Shown: positions 42,667 to 53,400 of the stretch, one piece after another | Layout: the number at the start of each line of letters is the position of its first letter | How positions within the stretch are numbered: the stretch's first letter is position 1 | DNA from: Spirochaetota bacterium | Lineage (GTDB): Bacteria > Spirochaetota > UBA4802 > UBA5550 | DNA: 57,540 nt | NCBI GenBank assembly: GCA_003246895.1 | Contig: QKCL01000012.1 | Coordinates: forward strand, 1 to 57,540 | Direction: 5' to 3' | Program-made: the position numbers and the translations under genes | Notes under the pieces: generated by a model | What the model was told of the DNA's origin: nothing | Database searches by the model: none | What the model saw: the letters and a program-made list of their open reading frames with translations, nothing else

Positions 42667-44411
42667 TGTTCCTGATGCTTTCCGTTATTAAAATATTTTA
42701 CAAGCAGAACCTGATTTCCTTTTTTGTTGAAACTAAGTTCATCAAATATGCTGCGGGTCATCATGATTCCCCGTCCGTGCTCAAGGAGCACGTCCCCTTC
42801 ATTGTTATTCATACCTGAAAGAATTTTCTTGTAGTTGAATCCCTTCCCCTGGTCTGTAATTTTGTACACTGCTTTTTTGGGTGATACCATGTATTCTATT
42901 TTCACCCTGTGGTTTCTGTATTCAGGAAGTTTTCTCCTCTTGTTTATGAGTTCAAAGTAAGTATTTTCAAACATTGAAGCTGTCTTTTCTTCAAATGTAA
43001 TGTTCAGGTTTCCATGCTCAATGGCGTTTATTATCATCTCCCTTACAGCTATCCGCACCGGAGGTATTTCACCTGAGGGCATATAACGTTTCAGATTGTC
43101 TGTGATCTTGTATGAGATTTCCTCGGCGTCAAAGAGTCTGTTTTCAATTGCGTATTCTGTCTTTTCACTGACAAAAGCCTTTATCTGTTTGCCCTCGCTG
43201 TTTTTTACCGCCTTGCCCAGTATTTCAAAGTGATCTTCAAATTCAATGAACTCTATGGATACATCGAGGCTTACGGGCTCAATGAGATTGGTTGACTTGA
43301 ACTCTGCGGAAAACGAAAGTGGTTTCCTGGTCTTGATGGCCTTTTTAATCCTGTTTACAAGGATCTCCCTTGTCACGGCAAGGTCATCTCCGTAGAAACC
43401 TATGAGATCAGCCAGATTGAAACTATTTATTTTTTCCGGATTTATCTTCAGTATTGTCTTTATGGAATTATTTGCACTGATGAAATTAAGGTCTTCGTCG
43501 AGTGTGAATATTATATCACCGGTTCCTTCGACGAGAGACCTGTACCTGCTTTCGGAAATTGAAAGACGTGTGCTTTTCTCCATGGCCTCGTTACGGGCTG
43601 CTATGAGTTTCTCTTCGGTCTTTTTGTGTTCATTTATCTCATCACCCAGCTCAATGTTCATCTGCCATATTTCTCTTGTCCTTTCAATTACCTTCTCTTC
43701 CAGGAGATTGTGGGTGTTTATGAGTCTTGAGGCGAGTTCTCTTCCGTACATTATTATGAGAGTAATAAAGACTATGAATGTTGATAAACCTATGAGGCCG
43801 AAAATGATGGTAGTATGAAGCGTATCTTCACGGACTGAAGATTCCATGTCCTCAACAATTGAATTCAGTTCATTTACTATTTCCCTGTCCTTGCCGTGGG
43901 TCACCTTTACCATCTCGGGGACTTTTCTGAAGTTTGTATTTTCAAGTTCTACTATCTGTCTGGTAAAATAGCTGCTGATCTCCATGTGTTTTGATCGGAG
44001 CCTGTCTATTTTTTCAACCAGTTTACTGTTGCCCTTTGATTCAAGTTTAAGGTTAAAGAGAAGATTTGATACCTTCTGTGAGTGCTGGGAAAATTCATAA
44101 TAATTTTTCTGAAAGTCGGAATATCTGTTGCCCGTGAGGAGAATGTTTTTCCAGGACCCGAACTGGTCCTGTATCTCAATGACTGCAGTTCTTGCAAAAT
44201 TGATTGTGCTCAGGCCTTTACCTGTATGGTCAGATATACTGTAGGCAAAGTAGAACCCCAGAACGGAATTGATGATAAAAATAACAGTAAAGAATGTAAG
44301 TGCTGTTTTTATGAGCACACCGGTTTCACTTTTTTTTTCCTCTGCGTTGCCGCTGTCTTTTTCTGTCCTGTTCTTTATCCTGATTTTTTTAAATATTCTA
44401 TTCATTCCCAT
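42663..44411 (-). CDS. Membrane sensor with PAS and RsbW-like kinase domain
   Basis: 582 residues. Two membrane segments (about 35-57 and about 200-222) flank a helical periplasmic domain similar to four-helix MCP sensors. A coiled coil, a PAS domain (about 285-405, RYRSLVEGTGDIIFTLDEDL) and a HATPase of the RsbW/SpoIIAB type follow (VREMIINAIEHGN and DQGKGFNYKKIL). There is no DHp His. It therefore looks like an anti-sigma or switch-protein kinase opposed by the phosphatase next to it. Confidence 0.87.
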   Translation of the reverse strand: MGMNRIFKKIRIKNRTEKDSGNAEEKKSETGVLIKTALTFFTVIFIINSVLGFYFAYSISDHTGKGLSTINFARTAVIEIQDQFGSWKNILLTGNRYSDFQKNYYEFSQHSQKVSNLLFNLKLESKGNSKLVEKIDRLRSKHMEISSYFTRQIVELENTNFRKVPEMVKVTHGKDREIVNELNSIVEDMESSVREDTLHTTIIFGLIGLSTFIVFITLIIMYGRELASRLINTHNLLEEKVIERTREIWQMNIELGDEINEHKKTEEKLIAARNEAMEKSTRLSISESRYRSLVEGTGDIIFTLDEDLNFISANNSIKTILKINPEKINSFNLADLIGFYGDDLAVTREILVNRIKKAIKTRKPLSFSAEFKSTNLIEPVSLDVSIEFIEFEDHFEILGKAVKNSEGKQIKAFVSEKTEYAIENRLFDAEEISYKITDNLKRYMPSGEIPPVRIAVREMIINAIEHGNLNITFEEKTASMFENTYFELINKRRKLPEYRNHRVKIEYMVSPKKAVYKITDQGKGFNYKKILSGMNNNEGDVLLEHGRGIMMTRSIFDELSFNKKGNQVLLVKYFNNGKHQEQ

Positions 44412-44448
44412 GACCCTTTTGTATTGTGGTCATATAGAGTGAATAAAA

Positions 44449-45387
44449 TCAGTTTTTTATAAAGCCCGTGTTTAATAAATGTAAAGAATTTGCCCTTTCT
44501 TCCAGAATTCTTATACACAGAACAATTGTGCTGTTCACTTTCATTTCCATGGAGTGCATGGAGCCGAGTTTTTCAAAGTGACCGTTTATGAAATCTATTT
44601 CTGTTTGTCTTCCCCTAGAAAGGTCCTGGAGCATGGAGCACCTGTTTTCGGATGTGATTTCACAGACCCGGCGTACTCTATCTTTCATTGTTTCACTTTC
44701 TATGGAGCACGCAATGACTTCGGGAAGGGAGGTGATCTCCTCAATGATTGAATCCATGAGGGAGAGGCAGCTGCTGTTTTTTATGAGTTCTCCGTTTTTC
44801 ATGGAAAACATTGCTCCCAGCGGGTTTATGGCCGAGTTTATTACAGCCTTTTCATAGAGTATTTTTTCTACATTGCAGGAGAATACCATACCGAGACCTG
44901 CTGCTGAAAAGAGACTTCCTATTTTCTCTGAATATTCACCTTCTTCAACTGTTACATCACCGATGCCGCTGATTTTTACCCGGCTTTGGGAAATTTTCGC
45001 AGCACCAACGGTTGTGGTTCCGGCAAGTACAGGTACACCGGCGGCTCCTGCTGCTATGGTTTCCCTGTTTCCAAGGCCGTTCTGGAGGGAGAGAATTACC
45101 GCTCCCTTTTTTATAAAAGGTCCGATTGCCTTTATTAGTTCTCCTGTTGAGTAGCTCTTTACCAGAACAAGAATAAGGTCGCAGTCACTGATTATTTCAG
45201 GATCAGAGGATATGGTCACATGAAATGCGGTTTCATTGCCCTCAAGTTCAGCGGTTATGCCATCTCCTTCAATGGACCTGACAGTTTCACCGTCTTTTTC
45301 GTAAATGACAAATTCAACATGTGCCCTGTTTAAAAAAAATGCAAAGGCGGAACCCATTGCGCCTGCGCCGGTTATTGCAATCTTCAT
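44449..45387 (-). CDS. panE: 2-dehydropantoate 2-reductase, PanE/ApbA family
   Basis: 312 residues. PanE reduces ketopantoate to pantoate with NADPH for coenzyme A synthesis. The N-terminal Rossmann motif ITGAGAMGSAFAFFL, LVKSYSTGELI, ILSLQNGLGNRE and the C-terminal INPLGAMF match the family. The family includes related reductases of unknown substrate, so the pathway role is probable, not certain. Single gene divergent from the pepP-like gene. Confidence 0.85.
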   Translation of the reverse strand: MKIAITGAGAMGSAFAFFLNRAHVEFVIYEKDGETVRSIEGDGITAELEGNETAFHVTISSDPEIISDCDLILVLVKSYSTGELIKAIGPFIKKGAVILSLQNGLGNRETIAAGAAGVPVLAGTTTVGAAKISQSRVKISGIGDVTVEEGEYSEKIGSLFSAAGLGMVFSCNVEKILYEKAVINSAINPLGAMFSMKNGELIKNSSCLSLMDSIIEEITSLPEVIACSIESETMKDRVRRVCEITSENRCSMLQDLSRGRQTEIDFINGHFEKLGSMHSMEMKVNSTIVLCIRILEERANSLHLLNTGFIKN

Positions 45388-45516
45388 AATATTTCCATTA
45401 AATTATTTTTTTCTTGAGCCCCGGGCCCTAAAATAGCCTAATGCACTGATAATTCGGCAGTTATTTGTAGAGTCAGGCTCATGATTTTGCAACAGGTTTT
45501 TTACAAGGAGAGACAA

Positions 45517-46584
45517 ATGGCAATTTCCAGACTGAAAAAAATGCTCGCAAAGGGTGATGAATACCCCTTTCTCATTACAGATCTTAAAAATATAAAGTAC
45601 CTCACGGGCTTTTCCGGATCAAACGGATACCTCATTGTGGGGAAAAAACATAACTATTTTATATCAGATTCAAGGTACGAACTCTATTCAAAGAGTATTC
45701 TTAAAAAGAACATCAGGTTTGTGCTTCAGGGGGACAGTGTTTCAGAGACCATAGGCAGATGCCTCACTGAGGAGGGGTCAAAAAACCTCTTTGTAGAGTC
45801 ACACAGTATGACCCTGCAGCAGTTTCTGTCCATGAAAAAGGGGCTCCGAGGCATAAAACTCCAGCCTGTTTCAGAGGATTATGTAAATTCAATACGCATG
45901 ATAAAAAACGACGCCGAGATAGAGATACTCAAGAGGGCTGCTGCAATAACAGATGACTGCGTATCACATCTTCTTAAATATGTAAGGGCCGGTATTACTG
46001 AGTGGGATGTTGCCACAGAAATAGAGTACTTTTACAGGAAAAACGGCTGTTCAGGCTGTTCCTTTGACTCCATAGTAGCTTCCGGCCCCGGGGCTGCAAT
46101 GCCGCACTACATGCCGGGCAATAAAAAGATAAACAAGGGGGAGTGCCTGCTCATAGACATGGGCTGTACCCTTGAGGGATATAATTCGGACTTGACAAGA
46201 ACCATATTCATAGATAGCATAGATGATAAGTTCAACCGGATATATGAAACCGTAAAAGAGGCCCAGAAAGAGACCCTTGATGCGGTAAAAGCCGGAATTA
46301 CCACCAGAAAACTTGACAGTATTGCAAGGGGGTATATATCCTCCCATGGTTATGGTGAGTATTTCAATCACGGTCTCGGACACGGACTCGGTCTTGATGT
46401 CCATGAATTGCCGGCATTGAAACGCGATGGTGACCTTAAACTCATGAAAAACATGGTAATCACCATTGAACCGGGAATATATATTCCGGAACTCGGCGGA
46501 GTGAGAATTGAAGATATGGTCCTTGTCACACAGAAGGGCAGGGAAGTGCTTACCAGGTCTTCAAAGGAATTAATTGTAATTTAG
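45517..46584 (+). CDS. pepP: Xaa-Pro aminopeptidase, M24 family
   Basis: 355 residues. A creatinase-like N-terminal domain (to about 130) precedes the M24 pita-bread domain. Metal ligands are present: LIDMGCTLEGYNSDLTRT (two Asp), GHGLGLDVHELP (His), TIEPGIYIPELGGVRIEDM (two Glu). It removes N-terminal residues before Pro from peptides in the cytoplasm. ATG 45517 has AAGGAG 6 bp upstream; the in-frame ATG 45481 is unlikely. efp follows 14 bp after the stop, as in many bacteria. Confidence 0.92.
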   Translation: MAISRLKKMLAKGDEYPFLITDLKNIKYLTGFSGSNGYLIVGKKHNYFISDSRYELYSKSILKKNIRFVLQGDSVSETIGRCLTEEGSKNLFVESHSMTLQQFLSMKKGLRGIKLQPVSEDYVNSIRMIKNDAEIEILKRAAAITDDCVSHLLKYVRAGITEWDVATEIEYFYRKNGCSGCSFDSIVASGPGAAMPHYMPGNKKINKGECLLIDMGCTLEGYNSDLTRTIFIDSIDDKFNRIYETVKEAQKETLDAVKAGITTRKLDSIARGYISSHGYGEYFNHGLGHGLGLDVHELPALKRDGDLKLMKNMVITIEPGIYIPELGGVRIEDMVLVTQKGREVLTRSSKELIVI

Positions 46585-46598
46585 TTAAAGGGGTTTTT

Positions 46599-47162
46599 AT
46601 GGTTTCAGTAAATGATTTTAAGCGTGGTATGGTAATAAAGCTGGATGGAGAACTCTATACAGTAATCGAATATCAGCATGTTAAACCTGCGAGGGGTGCA
46701 GCCTTTGTCAGATCAAAGATCAAGAGTATAAAGAAAGGATCAACCATTGATAAAACATTCAGAGGCGGTGAAAAGGTTGAGGATGTAAAACTTGTGAAGC
46801 AGTCAATGCAGTATCTCTATGATGAGGGAGATAATCTTGTATTCATGGATACAGAAACATATGAGCAGGAGTCTATCCCTAAAGAAGCTATCGGGGATGC
46901 GATCAAGTTCATCAAGGTTGAGGATGTTGTTGATATCGCAATGTATGAAGGAGAGCCAATTACAATAGAGCCTCCTGCATCTGTAGTTCTTCTGGTAACA
47001 TATGCAGAGCCCGGAGTAAAGGGAGACACTGCAACAAATGTACTGAAGCCTGTTACGGTTGAAACAGGAGCTGAAGTAAGGGTTCCTCTTTTCATTAACG
47101 AAGGCGACTATATTAAGATAAACACCGAGACAGGTGAATATCTTGAGAGGGTGAAGAAGTAA
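46599..47162 (+). CDS. efp: Translation elongation factor P
   Basis: 187 residues with the three EF-P beta-barrel domains. EF-P rescues ribosomes stalled on polyproline, which is relevant here because this window encodes a 93-repeat Glu-Pro protein. The modified loop reads HVKPARGAAFVR, with Arg32 where the lysine-type EF-P has Lys. Arg at this place is the form modified by EarP rhamnosylation in known cases. The ribosome site is AAAGGGG. It is in one unit with pepP upstream. Confidence 0.96.
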   Translation: MVSVNDFKRGMVIKLDGELYTVIEYQHVKPARGAAFVRSKIKSIKKGSTIDKTFRGGEKVEDVKLVKQSMQYLYDEGDNLVFMDTETYEQESIPKEAIGDAIKFIKVEDVVDIAMYEGEPITIEPPASVVLLVTYAEPGVKGDTATNVLKPVTVETGAEVRVPLFINEGDYIKINTETGEYLERVKK

Positions 47163-47163
47163 C

Positions 47164-47385
47164 ATGTCAGTTAAAAGATACATCATGGAATGGGTCAGCG
47201 ACAATCCCGGCAGGGCTCTCGGGGCAACGCTTGGGCTTGTGCTGGGGCTTCTTGTTGTATTTTTAAGCATAATAAAGACGCTCATTGTGCTTCTCTTTAT
47301 ACTGCTCGGGTTTATTGTTGGGAAAATGGCGGATGATGGAATCATATCATCGGGATCATTTAAAAATCCCTTCAGAAGAAAATAG
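47164..47385 (+). CDS. DUF2273-like small membrane protein
   Basis: 73 residues. NPGRALGATLGLVLGLLVVFL and LIVLLFILLGFIVGKMAD form two membrane segments, as in DUF2273 proteins, which often sit near alkaline-shock (Asp23) genes. There is no such neighbour here. It starts 2 bp after the efp stop. Confidence 0.75.
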   Translation: MSVKRYIMEWVSDNPGRALGATLGLVLGLLVVFLSIIKTLIVLLFILLGFIVGKMADDGIISSGSFKNPFRRK

Positions 47386-47407
47386 CCGGTTTTAAAGCAA
47401 GGGAACA

Positions 47408-48562
47408 GTGACACGCCGAAAAGTCCGCAATTTTCAGTATACCAGGGAAGCATACAGGTCTATTCAGAAGAAACAGTATGGCAATGCCGTTGCCATACTG
47501 GAAAAATCAGGCGAGTCGGGGCTGCAGAGTGAATATAACCTCTTTCTCATGTCCCTGGCCCTTGTTTACAACAGTGAATTTCAGAGAGCCGGCGCAACCC
47601 TTGCAAGAATAGAAAGGCTCGATCCCTGCTATATCCCATATGTTCAGCTCAAATCATTTCTTTCCCTTAAATCCGCGGCAACACGGGAACAGGCCATAGG
47701 CATATACATCGAGGCTCTTGAAACAGTAACCTCAGACAGGCTTTTAAAGAAGATACTGAGAGAGATCGAGAATACTTCAGACTTTCCGTCATTTCAGAAG
47801 AACGCAAGGCTCCAGAGTTTTGTTGCAATTCCCAAACCTTCAGAGAAGAGTACGGCATCTGTAAGTATAAATCCGCGAAAGAGGCTCAAAGCCGGGTGGG
47901 TGATCCTTGCACTGTTTACTGCTGCAGTCTCCTCTGTCCTGTTTCTCAACAGGGAAAAAATTCTGAAATATGCGGGAATGGGAAGTTCAGTGGAAACTGT
48001 TAAAATAAAGAGCGACATAGACTCACTGACCCTGGGCAATGCGGATTACGGCCTCCTTAACAGAATTAACCGGGAGAAGACTCCGGAGTTCTACCATTCA
48101 AGAACAGATGTTATTTCCGATTTCAACAGGGCAAGGAGTCTTATTAAAGACAGGAAGTACAATGAGGCCCTGGTTATCCTGAACAGAATAAACAACAGCA
48201 ATGTGAATTACATAGCAAGGGAGAAGGTTGAATTCCTCATAAAGTTTGTCATAGATGCAGATGAAAGAAAATATGCTCCAGCGGATTTTGCAAGGATTAA
48301 GGCATCGCCGCACCTCTACAGGGGGGTGTCCATTCAGGCAAAGGGCAGGACCGCAAATGTACAGATCGGCAGAAAGGGTACGTCCTTTACCCTCATGGCG
48401 GACTATTCAAATGACAGGTTCAGTGAAGTTGTGGGGGTCTTCTCAAAAAACAGGATTGAACTGAAAAACGGGGAAATGGTAAATGTCCGGGGAATATTCA
48501 TACCTGTAAAAAACCAGTTCGGGAAATCCTATATTTCGGCAGAGTCCCTGGACAGGAACTGA
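47408..48562 (+). CDS. TPR membrane protein, unknown
   Basis: 384 residues. TPR-like helices (about 10-130, with AYRSIQKKQYGNAVAILEK and YNLFLMSLALVYNSEFQRA) are followed by one membrane segment at about 160-182 (WVILALFTAAVSSVLFL) and a C-terminal region with another helical repeat and a beta domain (SFTLMADYSN, VVGVFSKNRIELKNGEMVNVRG). The start is GTG 47408 with AGGGAAC upstream. No family was recognised. It is probably part of the efp unit. Confidence 0.7.
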   Translation: MTRRKVRNFQYTREAYRSIQKKQYGNAVAILEKSGESGLQSEYNLFLMSLALVYNSEFQRAGATLARIERLDPCYIPYVQLKSFLSLKSAATREQAIGIYIEALETVTSDRLLKKILREIENTSDFPSFQKNARLQSFVAIPKPSEKSTASVSINPRKRLKAGWVILALFTAAVSSVLFLNREKILKYAGMGSSVETVKIKSDIDSLTLGNADYGLLNRINREKTPEFYHSRTDVISDFNRARSLIKDRKYNEALVILNRINNSNVNYIAREKVEFLIKFVIDADERKYAPADFARIKASPHLYRGVSIQAKGRTANVQIGRKGTSFTLMADYSNDRFSEVVGVFSKNRIELKNGEMVNVRGIFIPVKNQFGKSYISAESLDRN

Positions 48563-48568
48563 GTTCTT

Positions 48569-49210
48569 TTATTTCCTTGCCGAAAATATCCAGTGGGATA
48601 TGCGGCTTTCTATATTCCCCATTACTGTTCTTTCCATTAGACCGAACTCGGCGTCACTGAAAACAGAGAAGAGTTCCTCGAGTTCATTGAGGCTGAAGAA
48701 TGAAACAACGGAACCTGAAAGGTCATGAAGGTCTGTTGACCATGTGTTGTTCCCCAGATGCGTCCCCCTCCTCAGGTATGTGTCGTTTTCACTTCTCAGT
48801 GTTCCGAAAAATGAACCGCCCCTTTTAAGTATTCTGTGGGCCTGGGAAATCATCCTGCCTGTTTCACTTTTCGGGGAGTAGTGGAGGGAACCCCATGCTG
48901 CTACAACGTCGAATGATTCATCCTTAAAGGGCATGTTCAGGTTTGAGCAGTTCACGAGTCCTGAAACTGAAAACCGCCGGGATCTTTTCAGTCCTTCGAT
49001 ACTGTAGTCCGATCCGAAGGCATGTTCTATGCCCATCTCCTCCATGAGTTTTATGTGCCTTCCGCTGCCGCATCCCATGTCAAGGGAAGTTATATTATCT
49101 CCATTAAATGAATCTGTGAATTTTGCAAGAAGCCTGACCAGATTTTCATCGGGGTATGCAAGCGAAGACCTGTCTCTTCTGTAGTGGCGTTCCCAGCTGC
49201 TATTTTCCAT
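48569..49210 (-). CDS. SAM-dependent methyltransferase
   Basis: 213 residues of the class I fold. The SAM motif is SLDMGCGSGRHIKLMEE, with FGSDYSIEGLKR and DESFDVVAAWGSLHY as later motifs, typical of the methyltransferase 11 group. The substrate is not evident. The start overlaps the end of the ATP-grasp gene by 11 bp, so a shared pathway is likely. Confidence 0.85.
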   Translation of the reverse strand: MENSSWERHYRRDRSSLAYPDENLVRLLAKFTDSFNGDNITSLDMGCGSGRHIKLMEEMGIEHAFGSDYSIEGLKRSRRFSVSGLVNCSNLNMPFKDESFDVVAAWGSLHYSPKSETGRMISQAHRILKRGGSFFGTLRSENDTYLRRGTHLGNNTWSTDLHDLSGSVVSFFSLNELEELFSVFSDAEFGLMERTVMGNIESRISHWIFSARK

Positions 49211-50417
49211 CTTCTATCCTGATATTGAGTTTTTCCTCTGCCTCTGTGCAGGCCTGAACAGCCGATTCGGTATTTTTTCCCCTGCATATTATTACACCGA
49301 TGCGGTCATGATTTGATCTGGGCTCGCACACGGACGCGCCTACGTCCTTGAAAATTTTCATGAAGACAAGCCCCTTTGTAAACCTGGCAGAATCTGTATT
49401 GAATGATTTGAGAATGCCTTCAGTACCTGTTATGTACTTCACCGCAACTGCCTGCTGGGGAAGTGAAGATGAGGGAAGCCTGAACTTCATGCCGCTTGAG
49501 GCTCTGATTGCATTTTCAATGAGGCTGTATCCGGTTGATTCGGGAACCATGACGTCGGGCAGAAATTCACCTCCGAATTCGGGAACCGCTTCAAGAAGGT
49601 AAATGTTCTCCCCCTGAACGATAAATTCCATGACCATGGGCGAGTTTTTAATTTCAAAGGCCTCTGCAATTTTCTGTCCCGTTTCGGTTATTGTTTCAGT
49701 AAAGCTGCTGTGTGTTGACGGGGACGTGTGGAGTACATCCACAAAATAGGGTTCCGGAGTGGTCTTCTTGTCGGTAATTATGATGTTGTGGTACTTTCCG
49801 TCAATTATTATGCCTGAAGAAATTATCTCCTCTCCTGCTACGGCCTTTTCAAAAATGTAGTCTCCGGGCTTTCTGTTCTTCATGAAGGAAGAAAATTCCT
49901 TAGCAGTCTTTATCATTCTAACGTCTGTCTTTGCGTGGCCCGTTCTGGGCTTTACAATGAGCGGGAATGTGGCGGCCGGAAGTTTTGAAATGTCAGTTCT
50001 GGGGCTCAGAGTAATTCTGGGCGGTACTGGAATGCCCGTACTGTGGTATGCCTGTGACATGGTTCTCTTGTCTATGAACTTCACGGAGTTTTCAAAGGGG
50101 ATGTGTTTCAGGTCGAACTTTTCGCATAGATAACTTGTGGTAATTATGGCATCACCGTATGATTTAGTCATTATGCCTGCAATTGTGCCGTCAAAGAGAA
50201 GCTCCCGGAGCTTTATGTATATATTCTCATAGTCCTTTACGGATTCCTGAATCTTAAGGTCGCAGTGGTAAAAACCGGGAGCCGCCGAGTTCTGGTCAAC
50301 GCCTATTACCTGAAATCCGCAGTTTCTGGCCTGTTTAATCAGGGGAATCTGGTTTATGCCCGCACCGATTGAAACGAAAAAGTTCATGGGCGATCTTTTC
50401 TTGATTTTTCTGAACAT
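49200..50417 (-). CDS. ATP-grasp ligase
   Basis: 405 residues. The N-terminal Rossmann part (FFVSIGAGINQIPLIKQARN then GVDQNSAAPGF) and the ATP-grasp core (FPLIVKPRTGHAKTD, YIFEKAVAGEEI, MEFIVQGENIYLLEAVPEFGGEF) are clear. Such enzymes join a carboxylate to an amine or thiol through an acyl-phosphate. It resembles carbamoyl-phosphate-synthase-like ATP-grasp proteins of peptide or sugar pathways. The start could also be ATG 50387. Its methyltransferase partner suggests a small modified product, unknown. Confidence 0.87.
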   Translation of the reverse strand: MFRKIKKRSPMNFFVSIGAGINQIPLIKQARNCGFQVIGVDQNSAAPGFYHCDLKIQESVKDYENIYIKLRELLFDGTIAGIMTKSYGDAIITTSYLCEKFDLKHIPFENSVKFIDKRTMSQAYHSTGIPVPPRITLSPRTDISKLPAATFPLIVKPRTGHAKTDVRMIKTAKEFSSFMKNRKPGDYIFEKAVAGEEIISSGIIIDGKYHNIIITDKKTTPEPYFVDVLHTSPSTHSSFTETITETGQKIAEAFEIKNSPMVMEFIVQGENIYLLEAVPEFGGEFLPDVMVPESTGYSLIENAIRASSGMKFRLPSSSLPQQAVAVKYITGTEGILKSFNTDSARFTKGLVFMKIFKDVGASVCEPRSNHDRIGVIICRGKNTESAVQACTEAEEKLNIRIEDGK

Positions 50418-50435
50418 GTCCGGCCGTCTGATGTT

Positions 50436-53400
50436 TTATTTTGGATTATTATTATCCAGAGCCAGCCATTTGTAAAGAGTATTTTTAAGTTTGTTCATGT
50501 CAAGGGGCTTTGATATGTAGTCGTTCATGCCTGAATTGAGACACCTGTCCCGGTCTTCGGGCATTGCATGGGCTGTCAGGGCGATGACAGGTACATTTTG
50601 GTAGGGTGTGTCCAGTATTTCACGTATCTGCATTGTGGTTTCAAAGCCGTCAAGTCCCGGCATCTGGCAGTCCATGAGAATGAGATCAAAGGGCTGGTGT
50701 GATTTTCTGAGAATGGATATGCATTCATGGCCGTCATTGGCAGTTTCCAGAGATATGCCGATTTTTTTCATCATTGCAATGACTACATTTCTGTTAACGG
50801 CATTGTCCTCCACAAGAAGGACCCTGAACTTTTCAAGTACTCCGGTATCGGCAATGAAGGCTGCAGTGTCAGACCCTGAATCTGTCGAAAGACCTGTTAT
50901 GGCCCTTGAAAGCTTAACGGTGAACCAGAAGCGTGAGCCCATTCCCGGAGAACTCTCCACTCCGATATCTCCGCCCATGAGATTAACTATTCTCTTTGAG
51001 ATTGACAGCCCCAGGCCCGTTCCCTGAAACCTTCGTGAATAGCTGCTCTCAAGCTGGGTAAAGGGGCTGAATATAATATCCTGGTCCTCCTTCCGGATTC
51101 CTATGCCCGGGTCTTCAACCTCTATGTGTATGGAAATACTGCTGCTGTAAATTCTGAAAATCCTTGCCCTGATCCATATTGTCCCTTCACCTGTGAATTT
51201 AACTGCATTGCCTGTCAGATTAAGTATAACCTGTTTGAGCCTCAGTTCATCGCCGATGAGTACATCGGGAATCTCTTCATCAATTTCACTCACTATGGAG
51301 ATGGATTCATTAAAGTTCAGAGAGTCCCGGACATCGGTTATAATATCCCTTATGGAGAGTTTTCCCTCTTTCAGGCCGAGATTACCTGTTTCGATTTTTG
51401 AAAGGTCAAGTATCTGGTTAACAAGGTCTAAAAGGGTGGAGCTGCTTGACTGCATTATCTCCACATATCTGCTCTGCTCACTGTCCAGGCTGGTATTCTG
51501 GAGCAGGCTTATCATGCCTGTTATTCCGTTCAGGGGTGTGCGTATTTCATGGCTCATGTTTGCCATGAAAAAGCTTTTAGCTTCTGCAGCGGCCTGTGCT
51601 TCACCGGCCATGTCCTCGGCAATCTGGATAGCCCGGTTCAGTTTTTCATTGGATCCGGTAAGGGACTGTTCAGTATTTTTGAGTTTTGTAATGTCGGAGA
51701 ATGTGATCAGAAGGCAAGTGCGGTTCAGGTAATCGATTCTTCCTGACTGAATGGATACCCATTTATTGTCACCTGTTGAGAGTTCCAGTTCGATTGAACT
51801 GTCGCATTCACAGACAGAGAAAATTTCATTGAAATCGTCGGGTGAGAAAACCCCGAATATCGACTCATGCTCCAGTCTGTGAGACGGAATCCCGGTGATC
51901 ATGGAACTTGCCTCGTTGGCATAGAGGCATACATGGCCGTCTATTATGAGAATGCCGAAGGGGCTTTTTTCCGTAATTGCCCTGAAGTTCTTCTCCCTCT
52001 TCTCAAGCTCCTGCCGTATGGACTCCTTTTCTGAAATATCATGGATGATTGAAAAGAGAATTTTACGTCCCTTCACATCTATTGGGCATGAATGGACTTC
52101 CACAGTTTTCTCGCTTCCGTCTGCAATACGGTGGGGGAATACAAAGTAGTTTTTCTCTTTTGTTGTGGCCAGGTTTCTCTGGAAGTCAACCTCTCTCCTG
52201 TCAAGGGCATTTATCTGCTGAATCTTCATGCCGATAAGCTGACCGGATTCATACTTGTAGAAATTGAGGGCCGATTTATTGGCGTCAATAATATCCCCCG
52301 ATTCAGGTTCTATCATGAGCATGACTGCGGTGTTGTTCTGGAACATGAACCTGAAGCGCATTTCACTCTCCTTCAGGTCCCGGATGGCGTGCTTTTCAGC
52401 GGTGATATCCATTGCTGTAAATGTAAACCCCTCATTTGAGTTGATGCGGTTGAAAAATGTGGAGGATAAAAGGATGTTCTTCTCCTCACCCTTGCTTGTT
52501 AACCAGCTTGTTTCAATCGTTTCTGTATTTCCGGCTTTCAGCTTTTTCTGCTTCAGTTCCCGGATTTTTCTGAATTCACTTTCTGATTTGTAGAGAAATG
52601 ACGCCTCCCTTCCGGTTATCTGGTCAATGGGGTAGCCGGTAATTTTGCAGATCATGTCATTTGCTTCAGTGATGATGCTGTCCTTCATGAGCCCGATGCC
52701 CACGGGTGCAGCCCTGAAGATGGACTCTATCTTGTTATCCTTCTCCTTCTGGTCTGTGATATCCTCGGACAGTACTACGAAGAGCCCATGGGCGGGTGAG
52801 TATACTGTCAGTTTAAGCCATTTTCTTATGTCGGAGAAGTATTTGTCTTTTACAAAGGAATCCCCTCGAAGGGCAACATCAGCATAATCCATGAGTGTCC
52901 GGCTGCACAGATTGGGGTAGATGTTTTTGCCGAAGCATCCGCAGATGTTTTCCCTGCTGAAGCCTGTAATCTGTTCAAAGGCCGGGTTTGCAAAGAGTAT
53001 TCTGTAGTCCACGGGAGTGCCTGTCTCATCAACTACGATTTCATTAATGGAAAGGCCGTTTGTCATGCGTTCAATTATGTCATTGCTGAAGAGCGGTTTT
53101 TCTGTTTCCACGGGAATGTGGATACTGTTCCTTCTCCTGCAGATCAGTGTCTGTGACAGTGAAAGCAAAGATATATCGCTGTCTGTTATCATGGCGCATG
53201 CGCTGTATCTTAATCCGGAAGATCTGTCCAGGTCGTCATCTGATTTAAGAATCAGAATAGAGGGCATGTTTCTGCATTGGAGCATGTCTAAAAGTATATT
53301 TATTCTGCTGTGTATCTCGGGTGAGTATAGAATTATTGCAAGGTCCAGGTCCGGGAGGAGAAATGAATCATCTATATTTTCGTAGTGCTCATGAATGAGA

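Noticed and set aside
46803-47453. 216-residue minus-strand frame over efp
   Set aside because: It covers the clearly coding efp and the next gene on the other strand and has no recognisable family.
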